64,000 bases of DNA from UBA6183 sp943372215 (lineage in GTDB: Bacteria > Bacteroidota > Bacteroidia > UKL13-3): assembly GCA_943372215.1 (NCBI GenBank), contig CALRXU020000003.1, forward strand, positions 215,296 through 279,295. Direction: 5' to 3'. The position numbers and the translations under genes are program-made. Positions 12,701 to 20,500 of the stretch are shown here, one piece after another; position 1 is the first letter of the stretch; the number at the start of each line of letters is the position of its first letter. Below the pieces are notes generated by a model, which saw only the letters and a list, made by a program, of their open reading frames with translations, did no database searches and was not told the DNA's origin.

Positions 12701-14848
12701 TGGGACGTTGCTAAGATTTGTAGAACATCTGGTTAAACTATTGTAAGTTGGTGATGAGCTTGTAATGTCAGTAAAAATACTTTGCCCAATTAATGTGGTA
12801 GTGCTGCTTGGTGTGCTTGCATTAATTCCTGCTAAGTACTCAACCCCACACTCATCAGTAAGACTTATTTTTAAATCAAACACACAATCAAAACAGAACT
12901 CTTTAACAGTTGGGGTATTGCATGTATAGGTTACCCGTTTACCTCTATTCTCATAACCAAAAAAGTAATCTTGCTCCTTATCAACCAACAATGTGCGGTT
13001 CATCTTGAGGCTTCGGGTGCTTAAGTCAAAAATATTTTCGCTTCCTCGCTCTGCTGAAGAAAATGCAGGTTTGTTCAATAAATCAACTTTAAAATCAGGT
13101 GTAGTTGCCACATTAACCGTTCTGATTGAGGTAAGAGAAGATGGGTCATTACCAGACAAATTGCTGGCAATAACTTTACCCGCAGGATTAAGGTATGAAA
13201 TGCTCACTTGTCCATTGGGGTCAATCACCATATTTTTATTGTACCCAATGGCATTGCCCACTTCGTAGCCAAATAAACGGTCGAGTTCTTCCTGAAAAGG
13301 CTTACCATAAAAATGCCTTGATACTTTTTGTGAACCCAGCTTAAAGTCAGCGCCAACACCAGTTTTTATCTTCACATCACCTGTGTTATCTGGCGTATAA
13401 ATGGTCTGGCTAAAAGGGTAACCTTCAGCATTAGGTATGTATTTTTCAAACTGCTTAAGATATGCATTGTTTAGGCTTAACCCAGTTGCAACATTACTGG
13501 ATGGCGAGTAGTAGTTGGCACTTCCTGTTGCCGTATTCATTGCCGGTGTAGCCGTTGAACAAGTTGCTGCATCAACATCAAAATCTAGCCTACTATACAC
13601 CTTGTTGGCACTATTGGTGCTAAAACCTTTTTTGTAACTAATTTTAGACTCTTGATGTGGAGCCGGAAGCACCTCAATTGCAGGTCTGCCCTCAAAGTCA
13701 TAAATTTTTTCTGAAACAAGTACACGGTCAAATATATTTGATTTCACCAAGGTCTGTCTGCTTCTTAATGTTCCATCAAAGTAACTAACCCCCACTTTAT
13801 GTTTGCCTTCTTCAGCAAAGGAAAAATCGTATGACCAATTTAATCTTTCCTCATGAGCATTGGTTGATGTAATTAAAGCATAACAAGCCGAATTTAAATC
13901 AGATAATTTCAAACAGGTACCCGTACATTGGTTGTCTGTTGACCAATAGCCAGGGACCAGTTCAGTAAAGTTATCGTTTTGTATTTTACCATATCCTCTT
14001 ACCCTAAAAACAATATACCCCTGACCATAGATTAAAGGTATTTCAAATGAACTGTTGGTTACGGTTACCCTTGTTGAATTCCACCTGAAACTACTACCAT
14101 GGTAGGTGATTGCCGTAGCAGGCACAAGTGTTTGGCCTAAGTTGCTCACGTGAAACCACTCTAAATCATATTGTTCGGCCCAAGCTGCGGGAGTCCAGCT
14201 GATGCGAAGGTTATTTGTTGTAAATACTGCGTTGATATTGCTTGCTGGAATTTGATTTAAGGAAGAATAAGTGGTTGCGAAATTAAATGTATAATACCGC
14301 TCTGTTTCAATCTCAGTATAAAATAGCAGGTTTGCAGTGTTCATTAAACTTGTTACCGCTAGTATCTCCACCGTCAATTCATAACCGGCACCGGCAAGTG
14401 AGCCTACCTGGTCAGTAAATTCATACACATTCTGATCGTTATAGGTATTGAGTGGATTATAATTAACAGTAATATTTTTATCGTGGGTTTCTGTAGTGAA
14501 TATGGTACTGTTTCCTGAATATGTTTTGGTAGTAATCCTCAACAATACATTACATAAATAAGCATTGGGCTGAAAAGTCCTGTTCTGCTGATCAACCTTA
14601 AAAATGAGTCTATTGGTTACCTTTTTATTGTAAAAGTTAGCAAATTGCCTAGCATGATGGGTTGGATTTGAAGCTATTTCTGCTCCCATATTTGTATATT
14701 GCCCATCGGCAATGGTCATGCTATTGGATACTGTTAAATCAGCCGTGCGCCAAATGGGTGAAGAGATCTTTTCATTGGCTGCAAAGGCGCTTAATTGTGC
14801 AGCTATTGCCAGTAGTGCAAAAAGGTACTGTAATATTAATTTTTTCAT
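722..14848 (-). CDS. Giant secreted Rhs/YD-repeat protein with internal beta-propeller
   Basis: The 4708-residue protein begins with a signal peptide (MKKLILQYLFALLAIAAQLSAFA). Residues to about 2500 are a long region rich in Cys, Asn and aromatic residues, with a poly-Gly stretch near 1663 and jelly-roll-like modules near 2000-2230. Residues about 2500-3400 hold at least eight Asp-box repeats, such as STDNGLNWQQ, SIDKGVTWQV and STEGGLTWNL, the pattern of Ycf48/sialidase-type propellers. YD repeats follow (FYDKLGRMV, YDYKGRTVES, YDANGNIKTL). The Rhs core (GFNGMERDD to GARIYDSRLGRFLSMDP) lies near residues 4390-4435. The last about 270 residues carry a Gly/Ala-rich hydrophobic stretch and a very basic tail (GDHNN, NDHQLANARR). 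I do not recognise the tip as a known toxin. Rhs proteins form a shell around a C-terminal effector; that this one does so is inferred. Confidence 0.88.
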   Translation of the reverse strand: MKKLILQYLFALLAIAAQLSAFAANEKISSPIWRTADLTVSNSMTIADGQYTNMGAEIASNPTHHARQFANFYNKKVTNRLIFKVDQQNRTFQPNAYLCNVLLRITTKTYSGNSTIFTTETHDKNITVNYNPLNTYNDQNVYEFTDQVGSLAGAGYELTVEILAVTSLMNTANLLFYTEIETERYYTFNFATTYSSLNQIPASNINAVFTTNNLRISWTPAAWAEQYDLEWFHVSNLGQTLVPATAITYHGSSFRWNSTRVTVTNSSFEIPLIYGQGYIVFRVRGYGKIQNDNFTELVPGYWSTDNQCTGTCLKLSDLNSACYALITSTNAHEERLNWSYDFSFAEEGKHKVGVSYFDGTLRSRQTLVKSNIFDRVLVSEKIYDFEGRPAIEVLPAPHQESKISYKKGFSTNSANKVYSRLDFDVDAATCSTATPAMNTATGSANYYSPSSNVATGLSLNNAYLKQFEKYIPNAEGYPFSQTIYTPDNTGDVKIKTGVGADFKLGSQKVSRHFYGKPFQEELDRLFGYEVGNAIGYNKNMVIDPNGQVSISYLNPAGKVIASNLSGNDPSSLTSIRTVNVATTPDFKVDLLNKPAFSSAERGSENIFDLSTRSLKMNRTLLVDKEQDYFFGYENRGKRVTYTCNTPTVKEFCFDCVFDLKISLTDECGVEYLAGINASTPSSTTTLIGQSIFTDITSSSPTYNSLTRCSTNLSNVPSINNNIPSGVLGDTWRTRIAGTNQKLKEGAYQLKKELVLNEKVLNYYVNDYITRNTGCFKSIDYFRDQFAFINDVYDCNMNCAECLDRLGPYTNYSGTTRLANYPELTQQAYDELVAKCNARCEITSKKCEAGYETMLLDMSPNGQYGEIFEKKLMDGGVIQEYEGSNAIKPYLHPLSVFNHSNFLPLKASFNGRLASWKYPYTESNQPHYFNEKGEIDYIALAEVEIDGKNVLRPEVSDYVTIDGAYFAEPQYLLKVEDFISYFKPSWARSLVMYHPEYPLYILCGSNEFKASHNFDEKWNYTERYDDARQLFGNNIFAGELNPIGTGWNGNNPAQGVVDPYFDVSVNTYVTRQEYESMANMMQEFASDGKTKYSIWQIAYHLANHPNENLGNCNITNTFNFDINNPTILNAGDVDRFWKIFRGLYQSLKQRIQQKSFAKLSIKDPQFAGYNGCIGNGNFNPTKYGFLKFPLCSVQANLWAASSPWFFGFWWSQYFNFEQPCNWSRAYLYQDKTSRFPISTDALKINSFGDVLAYNPNGEETYVLSQTNQSAILNETNKGANLAVYNQCDKCPVASQLESILNRLASFEIVSNRRIWSCSNTADDNFNMIDQELKTKLGVSGQDIDWIVTSNKDDELIGSIGNCDVQLVVPAAFRKPLPMFNQLIGLYNLKYKHNPTLVTGVNNTFEVLAYFNPRKPNDPAFDIAESYQVMLEGKISCLDIANCTLAPICEPTKLAMELVNVFNILASEPDATQNDCNGTIPTVTPEFTSTVKVELTSGRFLSSLTSNLKFELDQAISPSLVNLNEAWSWQTNYTASNPKFMVATIKGATGSSNLGQCNIAFNITSTTSLTLAHIKRFVHIAPDPSSRTHGFIAKAFASDGSNHEYIEVRGSSNCFVFGTCKNDIQNNYNINSYLTKATYCNDFAEEAELLARLNCGDFSRFAGGGGGGGGGLITILPGGGANPSCSCYKASDNSRMDLELLKNSLNQEITAFTALNLCNASNYKEDCKIDSFLITLYDKDWKNAYVLANNANPQSTSTHLFFEMDWDCFDDDTTYIDKDGNRKMIYHYPDFKDLYIYRMCKRNQDGTFSDKCSNSFETFTDVTKGICGLKLTTVCQCNVGENQVVFGKDTVICTCGYFEGGWQGGWNPGGGGSGGGGAGYMSDNCPPIPCAIQIELPPVPGMEVQDILAFKSIKPDLDRPSPKGYFVAVVQTKGGNLITIKGYMPCLSRPVCGDCDASDLTPQNYGTFPDPTTASLPAIESDFEEVATIDFINDNIEQGYCLVDAIPSTSHLNELSNNTDDAGSKFLLAKSDNDGGVLSRLWEHSYPVQKNTLYEVSFYYANPSNAAPSNKNNQLLLSVDDQDAIGREILFDATSGWNKVTYTFNTGNRTSIKLTLNWIQWEAQTFVAIDDITFRKVCGCKDLNLLTNGNLNFVSPNQFVSDLSYKPGNTIGNGEYHYVSNVTLLNGAVVNDQLSPGVGSFVHFKVANNPGVLVKVWEKTVSLVHTGKEYVFSARWIASASANMSIYLRINNVIVQKVGSTSTVNNWLAIQARWFNHKALKVKVEILVENFDGTDHDGVLDEISFTELCNPGICPTPIFFKPQIPDCQTIITNIIELNAQSAYKQYIEEEKIKFRDDLITKCLNVYESFEMKFIQSEQHYTLYYYDQANNLVRTVPPLGVNVVNNGLGDLDAVKTDRIAKQRSFFTDHSYASTYKYNSLGGILEQSSPDQDNFNINEFYYAYDYSFNASSPTREIKASAFFKPEDGIAVGSATTTNAIGAVHRGMNLSPIQSPINWGDISSLVTVGTTANLTTVYAVSKQGQLLYSNNEGTDWFTKNTPTTEPLVEVLYLANKVFIVSANGQVWSTTNKGDTWAVEARICTDCQVKEVGAATGANVATDYLAIALSTDNRKYYKTNAQTAWTLSTLTTAVTLNALAVLPTAGTSTLIAAGENGNLYKSIDKGNNWSKVTASGTNILHFSKIAFSSATKGVAIAANTLYVTTNAGESWTAVTPTIANPVGFDKFNGVVYIVTSVGSIYKYDATGTVSAIQTNTFSGINCISVSSASTFAIGGNAGFIRVIDLVTTTNSNTLSGLGISNTITAIQFASLATGAVVTSTGQLFKIEFNATTTSYAATQKSGSNNYKGLFFNSLNTGYAYTAEGIIEQIHLLLPVSSWVTLTKGGITGSFINAFWAETDLPNSPLLAVGQVGSIFSSPSTAATWVDKSSRVTLPDLKAVKVSYNSSGYMALAVGKNGTIIRSTDNGLNWQQQHTNKKADIDEVAVGSVGGTHNAYVFTNDGVRSTVLLGTSATNFTETTTNPVPANFVVSNAVMKEFSSTVKKAVVAGVNPTNNRKEVYEIDLHTLTTSPAKLIASGVLDVTGTYAALAVHKLSATADFWVFAGGNKTASPQNDLSGVPNTNLSLYAYKNISATASAKFASTSIFNILNDVTIPAKTNTAFAVGNGGLILKSIDKGVTWQVKDSKTPADLKAVSFYDATNGVAVGNNVIAVTKDGGEVWTAYTVTGSLNDVTILDSKFAVAVGNGMKVFMVNGNDFGTASSWVENTALATAGSGFSSSINLLSVGFAGKRNGVIATNGTQCLVYKVVSTTTSPLPNPWLATAAISGLASGTQGHVTMSDLKRALLTTSDGKLFKSTEGGLTWNLVSNVPVGCSFSHIGSPDGETFYLINNNISTINSFFVRFRCIDHYGAKFFYDKLGRMVLSQNSKQQGKSTSGNQYYSYTFYDYKGRTVESGEVALPIIQLEDSWHTYNGFLSPIYKSGIVNYLVMESWIKSLNANKRTEVTRTFYDAKESSFNHLPAGFVMQNLRNRVAHVTYNEVNNSANNVFDFATHYTYDAHGNVNSILHENNQLPTSFNTMAYARFKRINYDYDLLSGKVNQVAYQAPLNAGDPPNADRYFHKYEYDAENKLTQVYTSHDGVIWQQDAKYLYYMHGPLARAEIGNDQVQGTDYAYTLQGWLKGVNSGSLDNARDIGKDGNQGDEGDLNRNFAYDEIGFTLGYYHGDYKANGSGNGSLTASSHFEIQNTTGALFTNVKSLNNGNISSMVTAIRRFMLAGQAPQARAFTYDQLNRLAEATTYTDVNAAQTNNWSTSASSNAYKEAFTYDANGNIKTLNRKDENGAAMDELDYKYANTTNAYLKNTNRLRAVYDRISTPSNSEDIESGQVFGTGSNPATDNYQYDASGNLTKDVAEGIANITWTLSGKIKTITFTSASGKDNMEFYYDPMGNRTMKVLKPQGVTDPSQFKYTVYTRDAQGNILSTYNINNNNYKQESAVIYGSSRLGDFIPNYYVDNDCGFTIPASMSLDDDQPLREFLANQLLAMTNVQNADMAWQLAEEFLYRFANRNNGFDFSNPSRENREQILRLWAKFYCNIRCFQLNNETISLLTEAQTQFIELMLSEIQGYNNQFQVPMSLNNGIVESYNYPESLWLQIGNQLQNGVMQNTYNQLSGMGLVNDCGTPYAKGSRRYELTNHLGNVLAVVSDRKISVQSGNTDMPISDSRFTYGNDGWNALAATNIEVNTQKLKIFTPAANNGVQKTIALSLPNNNFVFSFDLVKSNSGNVLVEARSASNALVASGTYSAGGSISLSINGSGFTGNVLTLIVKQIGSPSNSNAFITIDNAKLVQQGIAYASHYEADLLQASDYYAFGSLQPSRVWYSSGSKYRYGFNGMERDDEAKGNGNSYDFGARIYDSRLGRFLSMDPRIEDFPWQTSYCFADNIPILFEDIEGEGTGVPASLSMILVNPTSALKTLDARSLAIAVRGAMDAAANANTAGLYDLCGGNHTDEYSSIDDQIAYNIGRLAGDVASIATGSTEVEGGSTTASVGLATGPGALVISTSGAAVAVHGVTVVVTASADLAETTLALTNLYSKKPKADNNQNQPSANSNPSPSNQKLIEEAKAAKLKKQASQERTQKRKQASQNGNTGGNSNKTVRGDHNNLNNGKANKNDHQLANARRAKEQKKADEKKAAAKKKKTN

Positions 14849-14860
14849 GGCCTAATGGTA

Positions 14861-15574
14861 TTATCTTTTTGGTGAAAGTTGATCTATAAAGGTATATTGG
14901 TTATAGGGAAATGTTTTTTTCCAGGTACCATCTTTTTGGTGCAGGTACTTATTAAATGTGAAATCTTTTTCTGAAAAGTTTTTAATTATCTTAACCTGAT
15001 TGTATACAATTTCAATACGAGGTTTTTTCAGATTTCCTTCAACCACTTCTTTTCCATCTTGTATCGAGGAAAATATCTCCATTTTGGTGATGTAAAATTT
15101 ATCCCGATGAAAGTAAATTTTGATTTTATCAAAGGTATTTCCTTTATAAAACAATGTGTAAGAAGCCATGTTATTTTGCTCCTTATTGTATTGAACTTTC
15201 TTACAAAGTTTTAACAATGATGGCAATTGTTTTTCCAGATCCATTTCTGTAATTTGTTCTTGCTGTTCTTTTCTGGATGAAAGAAATATGCTTTTGGCAT
15301 TGTCATCAACTGCTAGATAAGCGTTTGGCGTGCTTATGGTTTGCATATTATCAATCTCGTAATATTGATACCCCTTCCACCTTTTAAGTGATCCCTTTTT
15401 TTCTTGTAAAACTTGATTACTCGTCCAGGTGTCGTATACCTTAAAAGCAACATCCGCCTGAATAGCGTTATTCAAGTAAAATGCGTTAATTTTCACAAAG
15501 TCTTCTGTTACATTTTGAGACCAAGTGATACTGCAACTAAAAAATGTAATTGCTATTAATAGTAGGGGTTTCAT
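14861..15574 (-). CDS. Small secreted protein, possibly LolA-like
   Basis: This 237-residue protein has a signal peptide (MKPLLLIAITFFSCSITWS). The mature part alternates short beta strands and charged turns (YYEIDNMQTISTPNAYLAVDD, IKIYFHRDKFYITKMEIFSS, RIEIVYNQVKI) and ends with the phrase FTFNKYL. This is reminiscent of LolA-type lipoprotein carrier folds in Bacteroidota, but no motif decides it. It lies 2 bp after the 671-residue gene and 12 bp before the giant Rhs gene, so it is probably made with them. It could be a periplasmic helper or carrier for the Rhs protein; that is inference. Confidence 0.6.
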   Translation of the reverse strand: MKPLLLIAITFFSCSITWSQNVTEDFVKINAFYLNNAIQADVAFKVYDTWTSNQVLQEKKGSLKRWKGYQYYEIDNMQTISTPNAYLAVDDNAKSIFLSSRKEQQEQITEMDLEKQLPSLLKLCKKVQYNKEQNNMASYTLFYKGNTFDKIKIYFHRDKFYITKMEIFSSIQDGKEVVEGNLKKPRIEIVYNQVKIIKNFSEKDFTFNKYLHQKDGTWKKTFPYNQYTFIDQLSPKR

Positions 15575-15576
15575 GG

Positions 15577-17592
15577 TTATCTTTTACTTGAATTACTGCC
15601 TGCTTCTTTAATGGTCATTACGCCTCTTTCTGTTTCCTTTTTCACCCGCTTGAGCTTCCCTTCTTCATCGTATTCATAAAAAGTGGCATAGTTGTTTTCA
15701 TCCATTTGGGCCATTAACTTTTGACTGGTCGGATCGTAAACAAACGACTTCATGTCTGCCCTAAAAGGGAAAACCCTAATATCGTCATAATAGACATTGT
15801 GCCCAGTTGTATTGGTTGAATAACCTTTTAAATCAATCTGTATTGAAGTAGCATTTGCAGGAATGGTAAATTCTTTTTCAATTTTTTGCCACCCATCAAT
15901 AATCGGCCCAGAAGGGATAAATATTTCAATCGAAGGTGTTGGTGTTCCAGTGAATGCGTACGAAACTTCTATTCTGGGTTCTGTAAAGGTGGTTGTGCCA
16001 CTGGCAGGAATATAGTCCTGTTTTACCCAAGCACTCAACACATATTTATTATTAACCAATGGTGCAAAGGAACCAATACAATCGCTGCATGAAAGAACAA
16101 ACGCAGGCTCCCCATCCTCAATCTCAACGGTTCTTTCAAACCATTTTTGGCAACTGCTAACTTCAGTTGTAGAACAACTTGAGCCAGTAAAGCCAGACTC
16201 TACATCAACCCTTACCTTGTAAATACCACCAGAAGTAAACTGATAATCCAGTTTGTCATTGCTACTCCAACTTGAAGTGTATAACAATAAATCACTGCTT
16301 CCAGAAACTACCTTGTACACTTTCCATCGAAATTGCTCCGCACTTTGGTTTCCTCCAACACCATAACTGCTGCCAGCTGGCGATTCAAAAGTTATTGTAG
16401 AGCCCGCTCTTAATAGCCCCCTATGGGCAATTCCAACCGCTGGCTCTAAGTCCAGATAAGCATGCCCAGAGTGTCCCGAATATGCACACCAAGCAGCAGT
16501 AACTGCAATAAGAAAATCATGATACGTCTCATTGGGTTCGAAATATGGAGTAAAATTAATCGTATTCAAAGTCCAATCCTTAATCTTCCCTTTGCCGTAA
16601 CCCGCGCTCACATCAACCATTCCTGGTATATTATTTATTGAATACGGATTAATAAATACCCCTTCACAACACAATTCGTCACAACAATCATTTAAACTTG
16701 AACTGCTTGTGCAATTACCACCAGCTTTTAAGGAAAAAACCTGCAACCTAAAATAAGAGGTAGCTCCATCTGCATGACCAGCAGAATTATCTACCATTAA
16801 AGCATATTTATAAGCCAAATATGGATCAGATTTGTGTACCCTTATTTTTTTTACTGCCATTATTGCAGGACTATAGTTCTGGAATGAAGTTATTGGAAAA
16901 TACCAGTTTTGGTTATTCAAACGCAAAGCGTGTTTATTTTCAGTATTGCCAATAGGTGGTGGAACAACTGGAAAACCACCAACCCCATCTGTAGGTTGAG
17001 AGGCTGAGGTCATGGTCATAATAGCTGTTCTTTGTTCAAAATCAACATATTGATGAGCTTGCCACTTATTGGCCTCTAAACCAGTGGCCGTGGTTCCTGG
17101 TGGGGTTACCATATCTCCTGTATAATATTTTTCACATTCAAACCATGCCCGCTTGCCTACCGTAGCAATAGAGGCATAATTAGTGCCCATAAAAAAAATC
17201 CAATTAGAAATTCCCTTATCTAAGTTTTCTACTTCAAAACCAATATTGCTATTGGTTGCTGTTGGATCAATTGCAGGTGCATTAATAACCACAGGGCAAA
17301 AACAGGGCTTAAAGTTTGGATAAATATTGGGGAAAGTACCCCCACTTGGTGGTGGCGCCATTGGCGATAGTGGCAATGCGTTGCCACTGACTTTCTGCAT
17401 TTCATTCCCTTCATTTAGTATGGTCTTTTCTCCCTTTTCAAAATGGTCATCTTCCAAATGATCCCTTTCTATATCTCCGGGTATAACAATATCGTTATTT
17501 AGGGTATCTATTTTAATGGTTTGCGCTTGAACTGTTATAGCGACAATTGCACCAAACCCAAAAAGTAATGTAGTAATGATGTTCTTTTTCAT
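15577..17592 (-). CDS. Secreted protein with jelly-roll domain and YD-type C-terminus
   Basis: The 671-residue protein has a signal peptide ending near VQAQT (residue 24). The middle is Cys-rich (CCDELCCEG near residues 305-312). A PKD-like segment lies near 440-460. A carbohydrate-binding-like jelly roll lies near 500-620 and ends in YYDDIRVFPF. The last about 50 residues read FVYDPTSQKLMAQMDENNYA and then FYEYDEEGKLKRVKKE, a single YD repeat seen at the ends of many Bacteroidota Rhs-associated proteins. It sits between the SpvB-like and LolA-like genes with gaps of 5 and 2 bp. It is probably a surface partner of the Rhs complex. The exact role is unknown. Confidence 0.75.
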   Translation of the reverse strand: MKKNIITTLLFGFGAIVAITVQAQTIKIDTLNNDIVIPGDIERDHLEDDHFEKGEKTILNEGNEMQKVSGNALPLSPMAPPPSGGTFPNIYPNFKPCFCPVVINAPAIDPTATNSNIGFEVENLDKGISNWIFFMGTNYASIATVGKRAWFECEKYYTGDMVTPPGTTATGLEANKWQAHQYVDFEQRTAIMTMTSASQPTDGVGGFPVVPPPIGNTENKHALRLNNQNWYFPITSFQNYSPAIMAVKKIRVHKSDPYLAYKYALMVDNSAGHADGATSYFRLQVFSLKAGGNCTSSSSLNDCCDELCCEGVFINPYSINNIPGMVDVSAGYGKGKIKDWTLNTINFTPYFEPNETYHDFLIAVTAAWCAYSGHSGHAYLDLEPAVGIAHRGLLRAGSTITFESPAGSSYGVGGNQSAEQFRWKVYKVVSGSSDLLLYTSSWSSNDKLDYQFTSGGIYKVRVDVESGFTGSSCSTTEVSSCQKWFERTVEIEDGEPAFVLSCSDCIGSFAPLVNNKYVLSAWVKQDYIPASGTTTFTEPRIEVSYAFTGTPTPSIEIFIPSGPIIDGWQKIEKEFTIPANATSIQIDLKGYSTNTTGHNVYYDDIRVFPFRADMKSFVYDPTSQKLMAQMDENNYATFYEYDEEGKLKRVKKETERGVMTIKEAGSNSSKR

Positions 17593-17597
17593 AATGG

Positions 17598-20500
17598 TTA
17601 GTTACAAGTATTGGTAAGTTGTTTGGTTAATCTAATTGTTCCGGTTGGTTTTACTCGCATAGACCGATAACCTGAATGTGATTTGCTGGCAGTTAACTCA
17701 ACCAGGCCACTAGTAGTTTCTGAAAGTGGTTTCCTAAACCCAAAATGTTCATCTATGCATCGTTGGTAGTTATAGTCTTCAAAACCATCAAAGCCTATTT
17801 CTTTGTACATGGCATTGCCTGAAACAGCTGTTGGTAAAACGTTGCCATAACCATAAGATGCTGCCGAATAACGTCCAAGAGGGTCCACACTTTCTAATTC
17901 CATGCCATAAGGACTGTAAATAGTGCCTGTACTTTTATATTGCCATTGTTCTTGGTTAGTTGTAGGTATCCATGCCACTGCCCCAGATTGTAATATCCAA
18001 AATGGGTTATAATTCTCATAGGTACCGTCAACCCTAATGTTGGTATTGTTATTAACCAATGTTTGTTTTCGTCCTGTTAGGTATGCCCAATTGGTTTTTG
18101 GCCGCCATGAACCTCCTCTTTTTCTTAACAACTTATTGTATTTTTTAGTTTCACCTGGATTAAGTGCTAATTCACATTCACAGAAAATTTTCCAGTCATC
18201 AGAGTACTCTATAGCACTTGCGTTTAAAATATTTTCTGTTAGATTTAGAGTAGCATTTTGTGCTGATGACCATACCAATGGATTGCTTAACGTTGTTACG
18301 GAACCTATGGCCGTTGCAGGTTGGTTTTTTCTGCCAGAACGGGTAACCACCAACGATTTAATTTTTGATTCTTCAATCTTATTTCCAGCAATATCACTGA
18401 TTACCTTTAGACCTGGACCAATAACACCAACCCATCCTTTAATAACACCAGCCCCACTTACATCTACTAATAATTCATCTCCTTGCACAAGATTGGCATC
18501 ATTTAACTGAACAGCATTGTTGCCTTGTTTTACCAAATGATAGCCAATGTTTTTGTATGCTTGTCCCATATTGTCATAAGCCCAATGTGCGGGATAGGTA
18601 AAGTTGTACAGTTTATCTCCAAATACATTCGTTGATTCAGTGAGCAATACTTCCCCGGTTTCTTCATCAATGGCTATATTTTTTACCGATGACTTTGCCC
18701 CATCTGTATAGCTGATGGTTTCTTCCATAAGTGCGTACCGATTGATTACTTTGGTAATTACCGCAGACCTAAACCGCACTTCCTCACTTGAGTAACTTGG
18801 CAACACCACAGGTATGGCCACAGGAAAGATTACTGCTAAAAACGCATCTAAATTACCACCGAAACCACCCGACCTACTGACCGTTTTTTGTTCCCTGAAA
18901 TCTACAATTTGGTCTGCCTCTACTCCTACCATTTTTTGAGAAACTTCTCCCTTATTGTTTATGACTAAAAAGTTGTTGTCAACTCTTTTTGAAGTCGATT
19001 GTTTATATTTGTATTCTACTCCTGAAATTGGATTTTCCTCCCCAACGCCTCCACCTGTTAATTGTTTTTCTGCATACACCCATTGTGCTTTAGGTTTGGC
19101 ATTCATGTCATTTAACTCAATCACATAACCCTGACTCACGGCCATATAATCTTCCACAATAAAATTTAATATCCGGGCAATAGGATTGGGTTTGATACGC
19201 ACAGGGCTAATTGAGGTTTTTTTGGTGATGGTAGGGAAATCCTTGGTGGTATAAAATTCATGCACCATTTTACCTGTTGCATTGGTGGTAACATTATTTC
19301 TTTTTAAACTGGAAACACTCACTTTTGAGTACGTAATTCCAGGTGATGGGAAAAAGGACTCTCCATAAGGTTCTTCCTGGTAGAAGTCATCATCAGGTGC
19401 AAGCAGCTTTTCTTCTGAATAAAATACGGGTTGCTTAAATGGATTTTCATCGTTGCCAAAAGAAGGCTCGTATGAGGCAACACCACTACTGATTTCATCT
19501 CCATATTCATTTTTTGTGGTGTAATTGTATTCCTGACCGTAATCAAAATCAAAGTCAGATGTGGTATTATTGGTTAAAGTGGCCCACTTATCATTAGAAA
19601 TAATTTTCTTTACCCTTGCACCTCCACCTTTCTTCTTATTGTTTGGCGTATACAACCTAATAAATGATTTATCGGTATTAAACTCCCTTGCTGCACCAGC
19701 TAGCCTCATAAAATTGGCGAAACCAGTGGCTGTTTGCACTAACGCCTCCCCCATGCTCTGCAAGGCTTTTAATATCTGCATAAAACCATTCATGTTTCTA
19801 TCAGGTTGGTTGTACGCTAACCTTGGCAGGTTTAACCGCATATAATTCCAGGCCGTAAATGCAATGCTATTATGAGGGGCTAAACCTGAAGTAGGCAAAA
19901 TTCTTACCTTGACGAATCTTTTATTGTTTGCACTAAAGCTACCAATGGTATTAAATTCGTACTTTAAATAACCAGGAACCCACTCGTATTTGCCATCTTT
20001 TAAGTCAACAAAAAATTTAAAATATAAATAGTTCATTGGTTTTCCTTCAAAATCCATAAAGTACTTTTTCTTTACTAAGTCAGCAGAGGGCAACGTTGGT
20101 TCAAGTTCAGTGATATCAAACACTAACCATTCGCGATTACTTCCACCTATTATACCACCTGAATATAATTTGTTGCGATCACCGTCTGTATAAGGGTCTC
20201 CACCACTGATATTATTAAATGCACCCACCACCTTCATCATTTGCATGGCCCTCCTATCTTGCACGTAGGCATAATCATCTGCCTCATATTCAATTTTTAC
20301 TTCACCACCTGAAGGCATAATAATCTTGGTTAAGTTCCAAGCATGTGCGTAAACATCTGCCTTGTAAAATCCATTTAATGCGCATGAACCATTATTAAAT
20401 CGGTCTTGATCAGTGTAAGGATAATCCGAATTTAGGGGTAAGGTTGCAGGTAGATTGCAATTGGTAAACACATCACCCTTAGTTTGCTTATAATTCCCCC

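Noticed and set aside
1308..13268. Many plus-strand frames opposite the giant Rhs gene
   Set aside because: They are shadow frames of the 4708-residue gene; none has a signal, motif or start context.
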